From NCBI RefSeq assembly GCF_030691015.1, contig NZ_JAUYFF010000001.1:558001-622000 (forward strand): a DNA stretch of 64,000 bases, in the 5' to 3' direction. Below the pieces are notes generated by a model. The model was not told the DNA's origin, did no database searches, and saw only the letters and a list, made by a program, of their open reading frames with translations. Both the position numbers and the translations under genes were made by a program. Source of the DNA: Sulfuricurvum sp. (GTDB lineage: Bacteria > Campylobacterota > Campylobacteria > Campylobacterales > Sulfurimonadaceae). This document shows positions 37,608-45,887 of the stretch, piece by piece (position 1 is the stretch's first letter; each line of letters begins with the position of its first letter).

Positions 37608-38591
37608 AATATCCCCATGCTGCTGCATTCGAATAAAAGCATCAACTATCTCCATATCGAGATGATGCTGCATCGTTTTTTTCATCAGCATCAAGGTATC
37701 GTAGGAACTCATACTCTCTTTGTAAGAGCGTTTGGTTGAGATGGCATCAAAGACATCACACACGCCGATAATACGGGCAAAGAGTGTAATATTTTTTCCC
37801 ATAAGCCCATCAGGATAGCCGCTACCGTCAAGTTTTTCGTGATGATGACGTATCCCATCGAGAATACGGTTATCACGAATTCCTATCTTCAAGGCGATCG
37901 TATGCCCATAGAGAGGATGGTGCTTCATCTCCTCAAATTCGCTATCGGTTAAATGCCCTTTTTTATTGGTTATTTTTGAATCGACTCTACTTTTCCCCAA
38001 ATCATGAAGCAATGCCGACATCCCGAGTTCTTGAAGAGTTATCGCGTTAAGTTCTAAATATGATCCCAGACTTAGAGAATAAATACACACATTGATCGAA
38101 TGGGTATGGGTGTAATAGTCATAGGCGGTAATTTTGATCATTGACTCTATCGCATAGGAATCACTGAAAATCGTATCGACGAATGTATTGACCACTTTTT
38201 TTGATTTCGGAACATTTTCAAGCTCTTCGGGATTTTCAAACATCTCATCGAGAATAACCGAGGCTTGCCGATAGATGACTGCCGCTTTTTTGACTATCGG
38301 TATATGCTCGTTTCGAGCCACCGCCTGAACAATCTTATCTACAAACAGATTGTATAGAGGAAGATCGCTTTGACGTATGTAGAGAGAGTGTATTTGATCT
38401 ATTTCGGTTTTTATTTCCGTATCGATAATCGTATTTTTTGACCAAAAAAGTATTTTTTCCGAAAATTTCCCTTCACTGCGAAAAAGGTCAAACTCGAGAA
38501 CGTCATTGACGTCTAAAAGCCATTTTTCAATTTCTACAAACGATGGTTGATGGCTTTCATCGTATCGCCGAAAAATGCGTATTTGTCTCAC
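37593..38591 (-). CDS. HD-GYP cyclic-di-GMP phosphodiesterase (second copy)
   Basis: 332 residues. The N-terminal 145 are shared with the other HD-GYP protein at 39224 and have no assigned domain. The HD-GYP domain has THTHSINV near residue 165, HDLGK near 195 and HHHEKLDGSGYPDGL near 253, with all signature residues intact, so it should hydrolyse cyclic-di-GMP. No membrane helix is seen. It is the last gene of yajQ-HD-GYP-HTH-HD-GYP, 12 bases after the HTH gene. Confidence 0.88.
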   Translation of the reverse strand: MRQIRIFRRYDESHQPSFVEIEKWLLDVNDVLEFDLFRSEGKFSEKILFWSKNTIIDTEIKTEIDQIHSLYIRQSDLPLYNLFVDKIVQAVARNEHIPIVKKAAVIYRQASVILDEMFENPEELENVPKSKKVVNTFVDTIFSDSYAIESMIKITAYDYYTHTHSINVCIYSLSLGSYLELNAITLQELGMSALLHDLGKSRVDSKITNKKGHLTDSEFEEMKHHPLYGHTIALKIGIRDNRILDGIRHHHEKLDGSGYPDGLMGKNITLFARIIGVCDVFDAISTKRSYKESMSSYDTLMLMKKTMQHHLDMEIVDAFIRMQQHGDILSAV

Positions 38592-38603
38592 TTCAACCGT
38601 TGC

Positions 38604-39227
38604 CTAACGCAACAAATCCGAGTAATCATATTCAGAAGGATTCAGAAATACCTTTCCGTTGCGAAGACTAAGTCTCACATCATCCCCCATCACTGCTTCA
38701 AAGCGATTTTTGATCTTTTTTTTCTCTTTGTCGTTATAACGTTTGAGTTTCAAAAAGGATTTTAATGAAACCCACTCCTCGATTTCAGTATCAACCACAT
38801 CGACATTAATGGCCTCTACCGCATTTGCCTCTTCCATCACATCCTCCACGGAAGCATGCGAGAGAAATTTGGTTGCTACCACATGGAGTACACTGCGCAG
38901 TTGTGCATCGCGCTCTTTGTATATTTGCTCTACTTTGACCCGTTCATCGATTAACATTTGTTCTCGTTGATCACGCAACCGACTCGTCTCTTTTTCAAGA
39001 ACATCTACTTTTTCTCGCAGCCGCTCATTTTCCTGCTCAATATAGTGCGTATAACGGTTATCACTCACGACAGTCGATGAAGCATTGTTTTTTGCCGATT
39101 CAACAGCGACATATTTCACTCCGTTATCGACGATACAATCCAAACTACCGCGCCGTATCCGATTATGAATCGCCTCTTTGGAAACATTAAAATACTCCGC
39201 CGCATCGGCGATGGTCATTTTCTTCAT
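38604..39227 (-). CDS. HTH and coiled-coil protein between two HD-GYP genes
   Basis: 207 residues. The start reads as an excisionase/MerR-like helix-turn-helix (TIADAAEYFNVSKEAIHNRIRRG, continuing into a short strand ending KYVAV). A coiled coil covers about 60-115 (ENERLREKVDVLEKETSRLRD). The C-terminal 60 residues are basic and mixed. It looks like a DNA-binding or scaffold protein rather than an enzyme. It overlaps the first HD-GYP gene by four bases (ATGA). The role is unknown; regulating or tethering the two phosphodiesterases is an inference from position. Confidence 0.65.
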   Translation of the reverse strand: MKKMTIADAAEYFNVSKEAIHNRIRRGSLDCIVDNGVKYVAVESAKNNASSTVVSDNRYTHYIEQENERLREKVDVLEKETSRLRDQREQMLIDERVKVEQIYKERDAQLRSVLHVVATKFLSHASVEDVMEEANAVEAINVDVVDTEIEEWVSLKSFLKLKRYNDKEKKKIKNRFEAVMGDDVRLSLRNGKVFLNPSEYDYSDLLR

Positions 39228-40180
39228 GATTTTCCTTGTGTATGTAACATTTTAATAAACGAATTCACAATCTTCATATCCAAATGCCCCTCCATCTGCT
39301 CTTTCATCAGCTTAAGAGATTCAAAAGAACTCATGGGGTCTTTATAGGAACGTTTTGTTGAGAGGGCATCAAAGACATCACATACGCCGATGATACGGGC
39401 AAACTGACTAATATGCTCCCCGTTCAGATTGTCGGGATATCCTCCCCCCCTAATCTTTTCATGATGGTGACGAATCCCACTCAAAATTCGCTCATCGCTA
39501 ATACCTAGATTCAGAGCAATCTCATGTCCTAGTGCAGGATGGTTTTTCATCTGCATGAATTCATCCTCGGTCAGTTTACCATTTTTATTGATGATCTCGT
39601 AATCGATCTTACTTTTCCCAAGATCATGTAAAATAGCCGCCATCCCGAGTACTTCCAGGTCTTTCCCCGTGATTCCTAAAAAGGAGCCTAAACTAAGCGT
39701 GTAGATACTGACATTAATCGAGTGGGTATGGGTATAGTAGTCGTGTGCCGTAATCTTCATTAACGATTCGACAGCACTCGTGTCGTTCAGAATAATGTCG
39801 ATGAAACTGTTGACAACCGGCTGAGTATTTTCAACGTTTTTAAGCGATTCGGGGTTGCTAAACATAGCATCAATCGTTTCAGACGCTTTTTCATAGATTA
39901 AACGTGCCTTTTGCTCTGTTGGGATATCAGAGTTTCTTGCAATACTTTGGAGGTGTTTATTGACATAAGATTGATATTGCTCTTCCTCGTCTTCACTAAT
40001 ATAAAGCATTTCAACTTCACGAAGTTTTACTTTAGTATCCCCATTTACAGCACTGTCACTTTGTAAAAAAATGGTCATTGCATTTTTAGTCTCATTCGTC
40101 AAAAAAAGATTGAAATCGATTTGTGACCCTTCGGTAATGAGCCGTTTATCAATTCGTTTGTACTTTTTTTGCTTCATCAC
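39224..40180 (-). CDS. HD-GYP domain protein (first copy, variant GYP motif)
   Basis: 318 residues, clearly a paralogue of the protein at 37593 across its whole length (shared ITAxDYYTHTHSINV and GVCDVFDAxSTKRSYK). HDLGK is near 192. The signature reads HHHEKIRGGGYPDNL instead of HHExxDGxGYP, so the aspartate of the GYP loop is arginine here. Metal-binding residues otherwise look intact. It may be a weaker phosphodiesterase or a sensing partner. It follows yajQ by six bases. Confidence 0.85.
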   Translation of the reverse strand: MMKQKKYKRIDKRLITEGSQIDFNLFLTNETKNAMTIFLQSDSAVNGDTKVKLREVEMLYISEDEEEQYQSYVNKHLQSIARNSDIPTEQKARLIYEKASETIDAMFSNPESLKNVENTQPVVNSFIDIILNDTSAVESLMKITAHDYYTHTHSINVSIYTLSLGSFLGITGKDLEVLGMAAILHDLGKSKIDYEIINKNGKLTEDEFMQMKNHPALGHEIALNLGISDERILSGIRHHHEKIRGGGYPDNLNGEHISQFARIIGVCDVFDALSTKRSYKDPMSSFESLKLMKEQMEGHLDMKIVNSFIKMLHTQGKS

Positions 40181-40186
40181 AAACTC

Positions 40187-40684
40187 TTATCGAAAGTTTT
40201 CGAATACCAATGGCGCATCCCACTCAAGGGATTTGATATGTGCCATTATCTTTTGAAGTTCATCAATCTGTTTGGATTTCACACGGATATAATCACCCTC
40301 AATGGCAGCGCTTGCTTTTGTTTTAAGATTTTTAATCTCTGCCATAATTTTTTTAGCTTCTTTGGATTCGATGCTGTCCACGATTTTATAGGTCGCTTTT
40401 CGCGCCCCTCCGCTTGCATCCTCGGTTTTCAACTCTTCAAGTGCTTTCGAAGAGAGTCCCCGCTTGATAAGCCGTGCTATAACAATATCTTTGAGGGCGT
40501 CGAGCTTATTATCACTGGAAGCAAGAAGGATAAGCTGTTTCTCTTTTTCACGGTAGTTGATTTCGTAGGTGATCCCTTTAAAATCATAACGGCCGATTGC
40601 CTCTTTTTCAGATTGAGCAATCGCGTCTTTAAATGCTTGAAGATCAATTTTTGCGGAGATATCGAGAGAGTGTTCAGATGCCAT
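40187..40684 (-). CDS. YajQ-family nucleotide-binding protein
   Basis: 165 residues, full length for YajQ. Signatures are RYDFKGI near residue 34, LLASSDNKLDALKDIV near 53, GDYIRVKSKQIDELQ near 130 and the ending. In Xanthomonas a YajQ protein binds cyclic-di-GMP and modulates transcription. Its position directly before two HD-GYP genes supports a cyclic-di-GMP link here. It leads the operon. Confidence 0.92.
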   Translation of the reverse strand: MASEHSLDISAKIDLQAFKDAIAQSEKEAIGRYDFKGITYEINYREKEKQLILLASSDNKLDALKDIVIARLIKRGLSSKALEELKTEDASGGARKATYKIVDSIESKEAKKIMAEIKNLKTKASAAIEGDYIRVKSKQIDELQKIMAHIKSLEWDAPLVFENFR

Positions 40685-40739
40685 ATGAAAGTCCTAACTG
40701 TTTTATAACATTAGTATAACACACTAAAACCTTAATATT

Positions 40740-41435
40740 TTAAAATGTCACTCCTCCAAAATCTAATCCACCACCATAACTCATAGTAGGATCAGAGTAT
40801 CCCATCATGCCGCTTTTGTTTCGTAACATGCGTATATCTTGTACCGGAGCGATCTGTTGGGGACACACGGGGACACATTCGCCACACAGTGTACAATCCC
40901 ATATTCCATTGGTTTGGACTGCCGCCATTTTCCCATCACTCCTTTCTTCACGCACGTCATTCACATAGCGCCACACGCGCGTCAGTGCAAAGGGACCGAT
41001 GAAGTCAGGGTTCACTGCATAGACAGGGCACGCACTGTAACACGACCCGCAGAGGATACAATCCGTTTGTGTCTCGATACGGCTCGCCTCCTCTTCACTA
41101 ACACATCCCTCACGCGAACCTTCACTCCAAGCGTTTGCACATGAGATAAAACGCTCGATAGAGGATGTATCCACCACTAAATCTCGAATTACGCGAGCAT
41201 TTCGGATCGGTTCAATCACATCGCCATCACAAGGTTTGTATTCACACATCAACTGCTCACGTCCATTCACTCGGACGGCACAGCTGCCGCATACCCCGCT
41301 ACGGCACCCGTGGGAAAAGGTTAACGTCGGATCAATTTTTGTTTTAATGTGATTTAAAACACTCAGGAGGGTAATATTTTCTAACTCAACGTTATAGGCT
41401 TGTGATTCTTCACCGCGTAAAATAGATATTTCCAT
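40740..41435 (-). CDS. sdhB: Succinate dehydrogenase/fumarate reductase iron-sulfur subunit, type E-like
   Basis: 231 residues. [2Fe-2S] ligands C44, C49, C52 and C64 are in HGCRSGVCGSC and LMC. The second domain has CILCGSCYSAC (C126, C129, C132, C136) and CTLCGECVPVCP (C181, C184, C187, C191). C184 takes the place of the valine or similar residue in E. coli FrdB (V207) and predicts a second 4Fe-4S instead of a 3Fe-4S, as in type E (non-classical) enzymes. The start lies in a TGATG overlap with a 20-codon ORF. No membrane-anchor or CCG-domain gene follows. Confidence 0.9.
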   Translation of the reverse strand: MEISILRGEESQAYNVELENITLLSVLNHIKTKIDPTLTFSHGCRSGVCGSCAVRVNGREQLMCEYKPCDGDVIEPIRNARVIRDLVVDTSSIERFISCANAWSEGSREGCVSEEEASRIETQTDCILCGSCYSACPVYAVNPDFIGPFALTRVWRYVNDVREERSDGKMAAVQTNGIWDCTLCGECVPVCPQQIAPVQDIRMLRNKSGMMGYSDPTMSYGGGLDFGGVTF

Positions 41436-41497
41436 CAGTCACACCACTCCCGTTCATTCTCTTCATCGTCAAAATCATCCTCTATATCTTCGTTCAT
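41435..41497 (-). CDS. 20-residue acidic microprotein between sdhA and sdhB
   Basis: A frame of 20 codons, MNEDIEDDFDDEENEREWCD, starts in an ATGA overlap with the sdhA stop and ends in a TGATG overlap with the sdhB start. Twelve of twenty residues are acidic, with a single Trp and Cys near the end. Double overlap means ribosomes can pass from sdhA through it into sdhB. It could be a real small subunit, a coupling device, or a chance frame; I have no homologue in mind. Its product would not enter the membrane. Confidence 0.5.
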   Translation of the reverse strand: MNEDIEDDFDDEENEREWCD

Positions 41498-43095
41498 TGT
41501 ATAAAATCGGCGCATAGTACTCCATCCTCTTTCCATGTGATTGTGTGGGCTCCGAACATCCTGTCGTTTCGGATCGGTGCATCGAGTCGATAATGTGCCC
41601 CGCGACTCTCAACACGGCTGATTGCACTCACGACAATGATCTCGGCTAATTCGACTTTATTACCAAACTCAATAAATTCGACCAAATTGCTGTTACACAC
41701 TTTGGATTTGTCACGCGGTCCCATAAACGGTAACTCTTTCTGCATCTGACGGATCGCGCCGAGCACCGCTTTAAGCCCCATATCATCACGTACTAACCCG
41801 ACATTGTTATAGAAGATATTTGCGAGCATCTCTTGTTTTTGGTAAAAGTCTATCTGGTTAGTGAAATACATCACTCCGCGAACGAAGTTTGTATCTTTCG
41901 CTAACTGTGGGTTATCCGATAAGGAAGCGGGATTTTTAGTTCCGTATTCAGCCGCTTTAGCTCCGCAGTGACGGCCGAAAACGACTAACTCAAGAAGTGA
42001 GTTCCCCCCTAAGCGGTTTGCTCCGTGTGTTTTATGGTTCGCACATTCACCGACGGCAAACAAACCGCTCACACTGCTCATGCAATCATCATTAACCTCA
42101 ATCCCCCCCATACTGTAATGGGCGGCAGGCTTGATCGGTATCCGCTCACGAACCGGATCAATCCCCTCATAAAGCTGTGCCAATTTTCTCTCCTGAGGAA
42201 GTTCATGGTTGATAAATGCTTCTCCCAAATGGCGGATATCAAGATAGACCGAGCCACCTCTATTTATCTCATCATGAATTGCACGAGCGACGACATCACG
42301 AGAGGCAAGTTCGTCGGTAAATCGCTCATTCTCAGCATTAAGGAGATATCCCCCCGCTCCTCTGGCACTCTCACTAATCAAGATAGAGGAGCCCTTCAGC
42401 GCCGTCGGATGAAATTGAATAAATTCCATATCCGCTAAGCGCGCCCCCGCACGTACTGCCGCCGCTAACCCGTCACCGCTCGCTTGAACCGAGTTAGTGG
42501 AGTGTTTGCCATAAAGTGCACCGTATCCGCCCGTTGCAAGGATTACAGCGTCGGCACGAATCTCTTCCACTTCTCCGGTTTCAACATGCAAAAAGGATGC
42601 CCCTAACACACGGTTAGTACTTTCATCAACACTAAGATTCAGTAAAAAACGGTCATTTTTGAACTCTACCCCTGCTTTAAGGCATTGATCATATAACGTA
42701 TGGAGGAGCTTGAGCCCTGTATAATCTTGCGCATAACACGCACGCGGAGCTGATGCTCCTCCGAGTCTCCGTCTGGCAATCTCACCCGATTCATCTCGGC
42801 TAAACGGCAAGCCGATTGAATTACACCACCGTAATGCTTCAGGAGCCCTCTCACACATAAAAGTGATTTGTGATTCATCGCCTAATCCGGCAGAAGATCG
42901 GAGTGTATCTTCTATATGGTTTTCGATTGCATCATCGGAACCTAAAACCGCATTCATTCCCCCTTGCGCCATTGAGGTTTGTGAGCGTGTAGCCAGTGTT
43001 TTGGAGGCGACAATCACCTCGGCACCCGCCTCAGATGCTGATAATGCACTCACCAGTCCTGCCCCGCCACTACCGATAATCAATACTTTAGCCAT
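41494..43095 (-). CDS. sdhA: Succinate dehydrogenase/fumarate reductase flavoprotein subunit without the FAD-linking histidine
   Basis: 533 residues. The FAD fold IIGSGGAGLVSALSA opens the protein. The motif that normally carries the covalent FAD histidine (RSHT) reads RSQTSMAQGG, so residue 39 is Gln and FAD is probably not covalent. Substrate residues are present in EFIQFHPT near 228, SESARGAGGYL near 245, ELASRDVVARAI near 268, AAHYSMGGIEV near 335 and GANRLGGNSL near 368. No twin-arginine signal is present, so it faces the cytoplasm. A NadB identity is less likely because of the partner sdhB. Confidence 0.88.
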   Translation of the reverse strand: MAKVLIIGSGGAGLVSALSASEAGAEVIVASKTLATRSQTSMAQGGMNAVLGSDDAIENHIEDTLRSSAGLGDESQITFMCERAPEALRWCNSIGLPFSRDESGEIARRRLGGASAPRACYAQDYTGLKLLHTLYDQCLKAGVEFKNDRFLLNLSVDESTNRVLGASFLHVETGEVEEIRADAVILATGGYGALYGKHSTNSVQASGDGLAAAVRAGARLADMEFIQFHPTALKGSSILISESARGAGGYLLNAENERFTDELASRDVVARAIHDEINRGGSVYLDIRHLGEAFINHELPQERKLAQLYEGIDPVRERIPIKPAAHYSMGGIEVNDDCMSSVSGLFAVGECANHKTHGANRLGGNSLLELVVFGRHCGAKAAEYGTKNPASLSDNPQLAKDTNFVRGVMYFTNQIDFYQKQEMLANIFYNNVGLVRDDMGLKAVLGAIRQMQKELPFMGPRDKSKVCNSNLVEFIEFGNKVELAEIIVVSAISRVESRGAHYRLDAPIRNDRMFGAHTITWKEDGVLCADFIQ

Positions 43096-43239
43096 TCAAA
43101 ACCTTTTTCATCATACTATCGTTTAGATGCAATCTTCATTCGTAAAGGGATTGTAGCGAAAGGGATTTTAGGGGTTTATCAATGAAAGCAAAGGAGATAA
43201 AAATTTAAGGGAAAGATAGGAATACTTTTTTTCTTCACA

Positions 43240-43257
43240 GTTCGGCAAATGCCGAAC
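43240..43257 (-). terminator. Hairpin after the small lipoprotein-like gene
   Basis: GTTCGGCA and TGCCGAAC form a perfect 8-base stem with a two-base loop right behind the stop codon of the 43259 gene. On that strand an A-run rather than a T-run follows, so it may protect the transcript end rather than terminate efficiently. Confidence 0.5.
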
Positions 43258-43258
43258 C

Positions 43259-43516
43259 TTAAAGTGCTTTTAGCTTTTCTAAGAAAAGCGGTTTACACGT
43301 CCCTTTTGGTAATTTTCCGCTGGCCACGTCAGCTCTACACTCTTCAAAGAACTTATCCAATGCAGACTGTTTCTCTGCTCCAAGAGAATCATATTTAGCC
43401 TTTTGAGCACCGCCATCTAGCCCTTGAAGCCACGTAGTAACTTCTGCTTTTAATGCATCATTTGCGGATGCTCCAACACAACCGACCAAAAACAATACCC
43501 ATACAAATTTTTTCAT
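43259..43516 (-). CDS. Small exported protein, possible lipoprotein
   Basis: 85 residues from ATG 43516 (upstream starts lack a signal start). MKKFVWVLFLVGCVGASA is a signal peptide; LVGC is a fair lipobox with the cysteine at residue 12. The mature part is helical and charged with two cysteines near 60 and 75 that could form a disulfide (EECRADVASGKLPKGTCKPLF). I do not recognise the family. The gene stands alone, before a hairpin. Confidence 0.65.
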   Translation of the reverse strand: MKKFVWVLFLVGCVGASANDALKAEVTTWLQGLDGGAQKAKYDSLGAEKQSALDKFFEECRADVASGKLPKGTCKPLFLEKLKAL

Positions 43517-43635
43517 GCCACCCCTTCCACTCATAAAATTCACTACATTGTAACGACGATAACTATAAAAAAATCTTAATAACTCAAAAAAAAGCGTACT
43601 GTTTTTTTCGCTACAATACCTATCAAAAAAAGACT

Positions 43636-44541
43636 ATGCAAACATTATTCTCTATTATGGGTATTTACCTTTTTATCGCTGTCGGTTTCGGTGCCAAATG
43701 GACATTTAAAGAGAAAATCGATGATCGTACTATTACTCTGCTCAGTGTCTATTTTTTACAAATCTTTCTCACTTTTTGGGGATTGCTCAAACGTCCCATC
43801 GATACGGAACTTCTCTTTGCACCTGCCCTCTATCTTGGGATTACATTGGTCTCTTTGCTCCTAATGATTCCATTAGCCCGAATGCTTTTTTCTGAACCTA
43901 AAGAGCGCTCCATCGCCACCGTTGCGGCATTAATCGGCAATACGGGAAATCTTGGTATTCCTCTGGGAATTGCATTGTTCGGAGAAATGAGCGTCCCCTA
44001 TCTTACCCTCATCAACCTCGTCAATGTTTTCGTCGTCTATACGATAGGGGTGTTTTACTATTCACGCGGAGAGTTCAGTGTAAAGGGTTCACTCCTCAAT
44101 ATCCTCAAACTTCCCGTCCTTTGGGCGGCAATGGTCGCTATCGCGCTGAATCTCATCGGCTATGTCCCAAGCCCCGCTGTCGATAAAACGCTGATGATGG
44201 GGGCGTATGCTTCTATGACAATGCAACTCGTGTTGTTTGGGATTTATCTTTACGGCATTAAACTCGGTGAGATTAATCTACGACTTAGCGCATGGGTCAA
44301 CGGAACAAAATTTATTTTGATACCCGTAATCGCGTTTGTCGTATTAGGGATGGTGGAGATGGATAGGGTCGTGAAGGGGATTTTATTTTTGGAGCTGTTA
44401 GTTCCGTTAGCGGTAGCGAATGTTAATCTCGCCTCGCTCTATCACTGTGCCCCCCGCACCGTTACGGTGCAGGTATTTACGACATCCATCGTTTTTTTAG
44501 GGATCGCGCTGGTACTTCCTACCCTTTTGCACTTGTTTTAA
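43636..44541 (+). CDS. AEC-family (auxin efflux carrier-like) transporter
   Basis: 301 residues with about ten membrane helices in two halves. GNTGNLGIPLGIALFGEMSVPYL near residue 112 is the family's conserved crossing segment with the unwound GNxGxxGxP motif; the second half has VLPTLLHLF at its end. Members export or import small carboxylates (malate, malonate) or other anions; the substrate here is unknown. The stop overlaps the convergent GGDEF gene by four bases. Confidence 0.82.
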   Translation: MQTLFSIMGIYLFIAVGFGAKWTFKEKIDDRTITLLSVYFLQIFLTFWGLLKRPIDTELLFAPALYLGITLVSLLLMIPLARMLFSEPKERSIATVAALIGNTGNLGIPLGIALFGEMSVPYLTLINLVNVFVVYTIGVFYYSRGEFSVKGSLLNILKLPVLWAAMVAIALNLIGYVPSPAVDKTLMMGAYASMTMQLVLFGIYLYGIKLGEINLRLSAWVNGTKFILIPVIAFVVLGMVEMDRVVKGILFLELLVPLAVANVNLASLYHCAPRTVTVQVFTTSIVFLGIALVLPTLLHLF

Positions 44542-45770
44542 CGCGCGACATCTTTGGCTTTTTTATTGGCAAACATTGATTGATCAGCACTGCGAAACAA
44601 CTCATCAAACATATGCGTTACGTCTTCACTGTATGCAACTCCGTAACTACACGCTATTGTTATCATACCACTTTCTACAACCAAAGGTGTAGTACTCAAC
44701 TCCCATTCAATCTGCACCGCAATCATTTCCGCATCATGTGCCGATGTATGGGGTAAAAGTGCCAAAAATTCATCTCCTCCAAGACGAAAAACATAATCGC
44801 GTCCTTTGAGATTTTCACGTATGACCGATGCAAATCGTTTGAGTACTTCATCCCCGATATCATGTCCATAAGTATCATTAATCGGCTTGAATTTATCCAA
44901 ATCAAATAATATAATCGAACATTCCAACCGGCTATGCCCATACTGAGCTAATATCTGATTGAGTTTCAATCGATTAAAGACCCCTGTCAATTCATCCACC
45001 TCTGCCGATAGCTTGATCGAATCAAATGAATCTGCCAATTGAGCTCGAATTTTATTAAATGCATTTTTCAAATGGTTTAGTTCTGCTATCGATGTTTTTA
45101 CACTAATCTCTTTTCGTAAATCTTGGTGTGACATAATCCTATCAACCTGAACCACAAAATCATCAAGCGGAGTAATAAATTCTCTCTTCAACATGACGTA
45201 AAGGACAAATGATATGGAAAAAAGTGTCACAATAAATATGGCACCGATGATTTTAAAGACATAGGTACTGCTGACCCAAAACTCCCCCATAGGGAAGGTG
45301 AGTTCCAACATCCCAGCATCATCACCGATATTTGCATTGGCATGACATCGTAAACACGCTTGCTCAAATTTAATCGCGTAATGATACCGTAGCGTTCCGT
45401 TATCAACCAGTTCCATTTCATCTCTATCGATCATCGTAAAAGAGCCTTGCTCTTGTCGTTTACCATACACTGCGTCGACGAGCGGTCCTCGATAAAGTTT
45501 AACTTGAAGATTTTTATTATCCTGATTGATACGATACGTCATCGCATCAATCTCCTTTTGCCCCCACCCGTTTTGCATCGCAGTATAAAACATCGAAAAA
45601 ATCATCCGTCCGGTCTGTTTGCTTTGCTCTTTGAGCGGGTTGCGATTACTTTGACTGACAAGAAGCCAATAGATAACAAATAGTGTTATTCCAAATACTG
45701 CTGAAACTACCACTACTTGTTTAACAAATGAGCCAAACCGCTTAATATCGCTTCTCTTGTTTTTTTTCAC
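44538..45770 (-). CDS. Diguanylate cyclase with periplasmic c-heme motif
   Basis: 410 residues: membrane helix at about 15-38, periplasmic domain at 40-170, helix at about 172-194, HAMP-like linker, then GGDEF at about 250-410. The periplasmic domain has FEQACLRCHAN (C139, C142, H143), a c-type heme site in a Tll0287/DUF3365-like sensor. The active motif RLGGDEF is intact; the inhibitory site reads KGRD rather than RxxD, so product inhibition may be weak. It likely makes cyclic-di-GMP in response to redox or a gas ligand. Single gene. Confidence 0.82.
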   Translation of the reverse strand: MKKNKRSDIKRFGSFVKQVVVVSAVFGITLFVIYWLLVSQSNRNPLKEQSKQTGRMIFSMFYTAMQNGWGQKEIDAMTYRINQDNKNLQVKLYRGPLVDAVYGKRQEQGSFTMIDRDEMELVDNGTLRYHYAIKFEQACLRCHANANIGDDAGMLELTFPMGEFWVSSTYVFKIIGAIFIVTLFSISFVLYVMLKREFITPLDDFVVQVDRIMSHQDLRKEISVKTSIAELNHLKNAFNKIRAQLADSFDSIKLSAEVDELTGVFNRLKLNQILAQYGHSRLECSIILFDLDKFKPINDTYGHDIGDEVLKRFASVIRENLKGRDYVFRLGGDEFLALLPHTSAHDAEMIAVQIEWELSTTPLVVESGMITIACSYGVAYSEDVTHMFDELFRSADQSMFANKKAKDVAR

Positions 45771-45856
45771 ACTGCCTCTTCTATTGTTATAACTACTTAT
45801 TATAGTAATAGCACTCTATTGTTAAAAAAATCCTAAAATGGAAAAGCAAGAGAGAA

Positions 45857-45887
45857 AAGATTGCAGTATTTCGAGTTAAATACTGCA
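45857..45887 (-). terminator. Terminator overlapping the 3' end of the dehydrogenase gene
   Basis: On the minus strand TGCAGTATTT pairs with AAATACTGCA over a 6-nt loop, followed by ATCTTTTCTCTC. The stem includes the last codons of the 2-hydroxyacid dehydrogenase. Confidence 0.75.

Noticed and set aside
41435-43095. L-aspartate oxidase (NadB) identity for the flavoprotein
   Set aside because: The coupled SdhB-type iron-sulfur subunit and FrdA-like motifs fit a succinate/fumarate enzyme better, though the missing FAD histidine is NadB-like.
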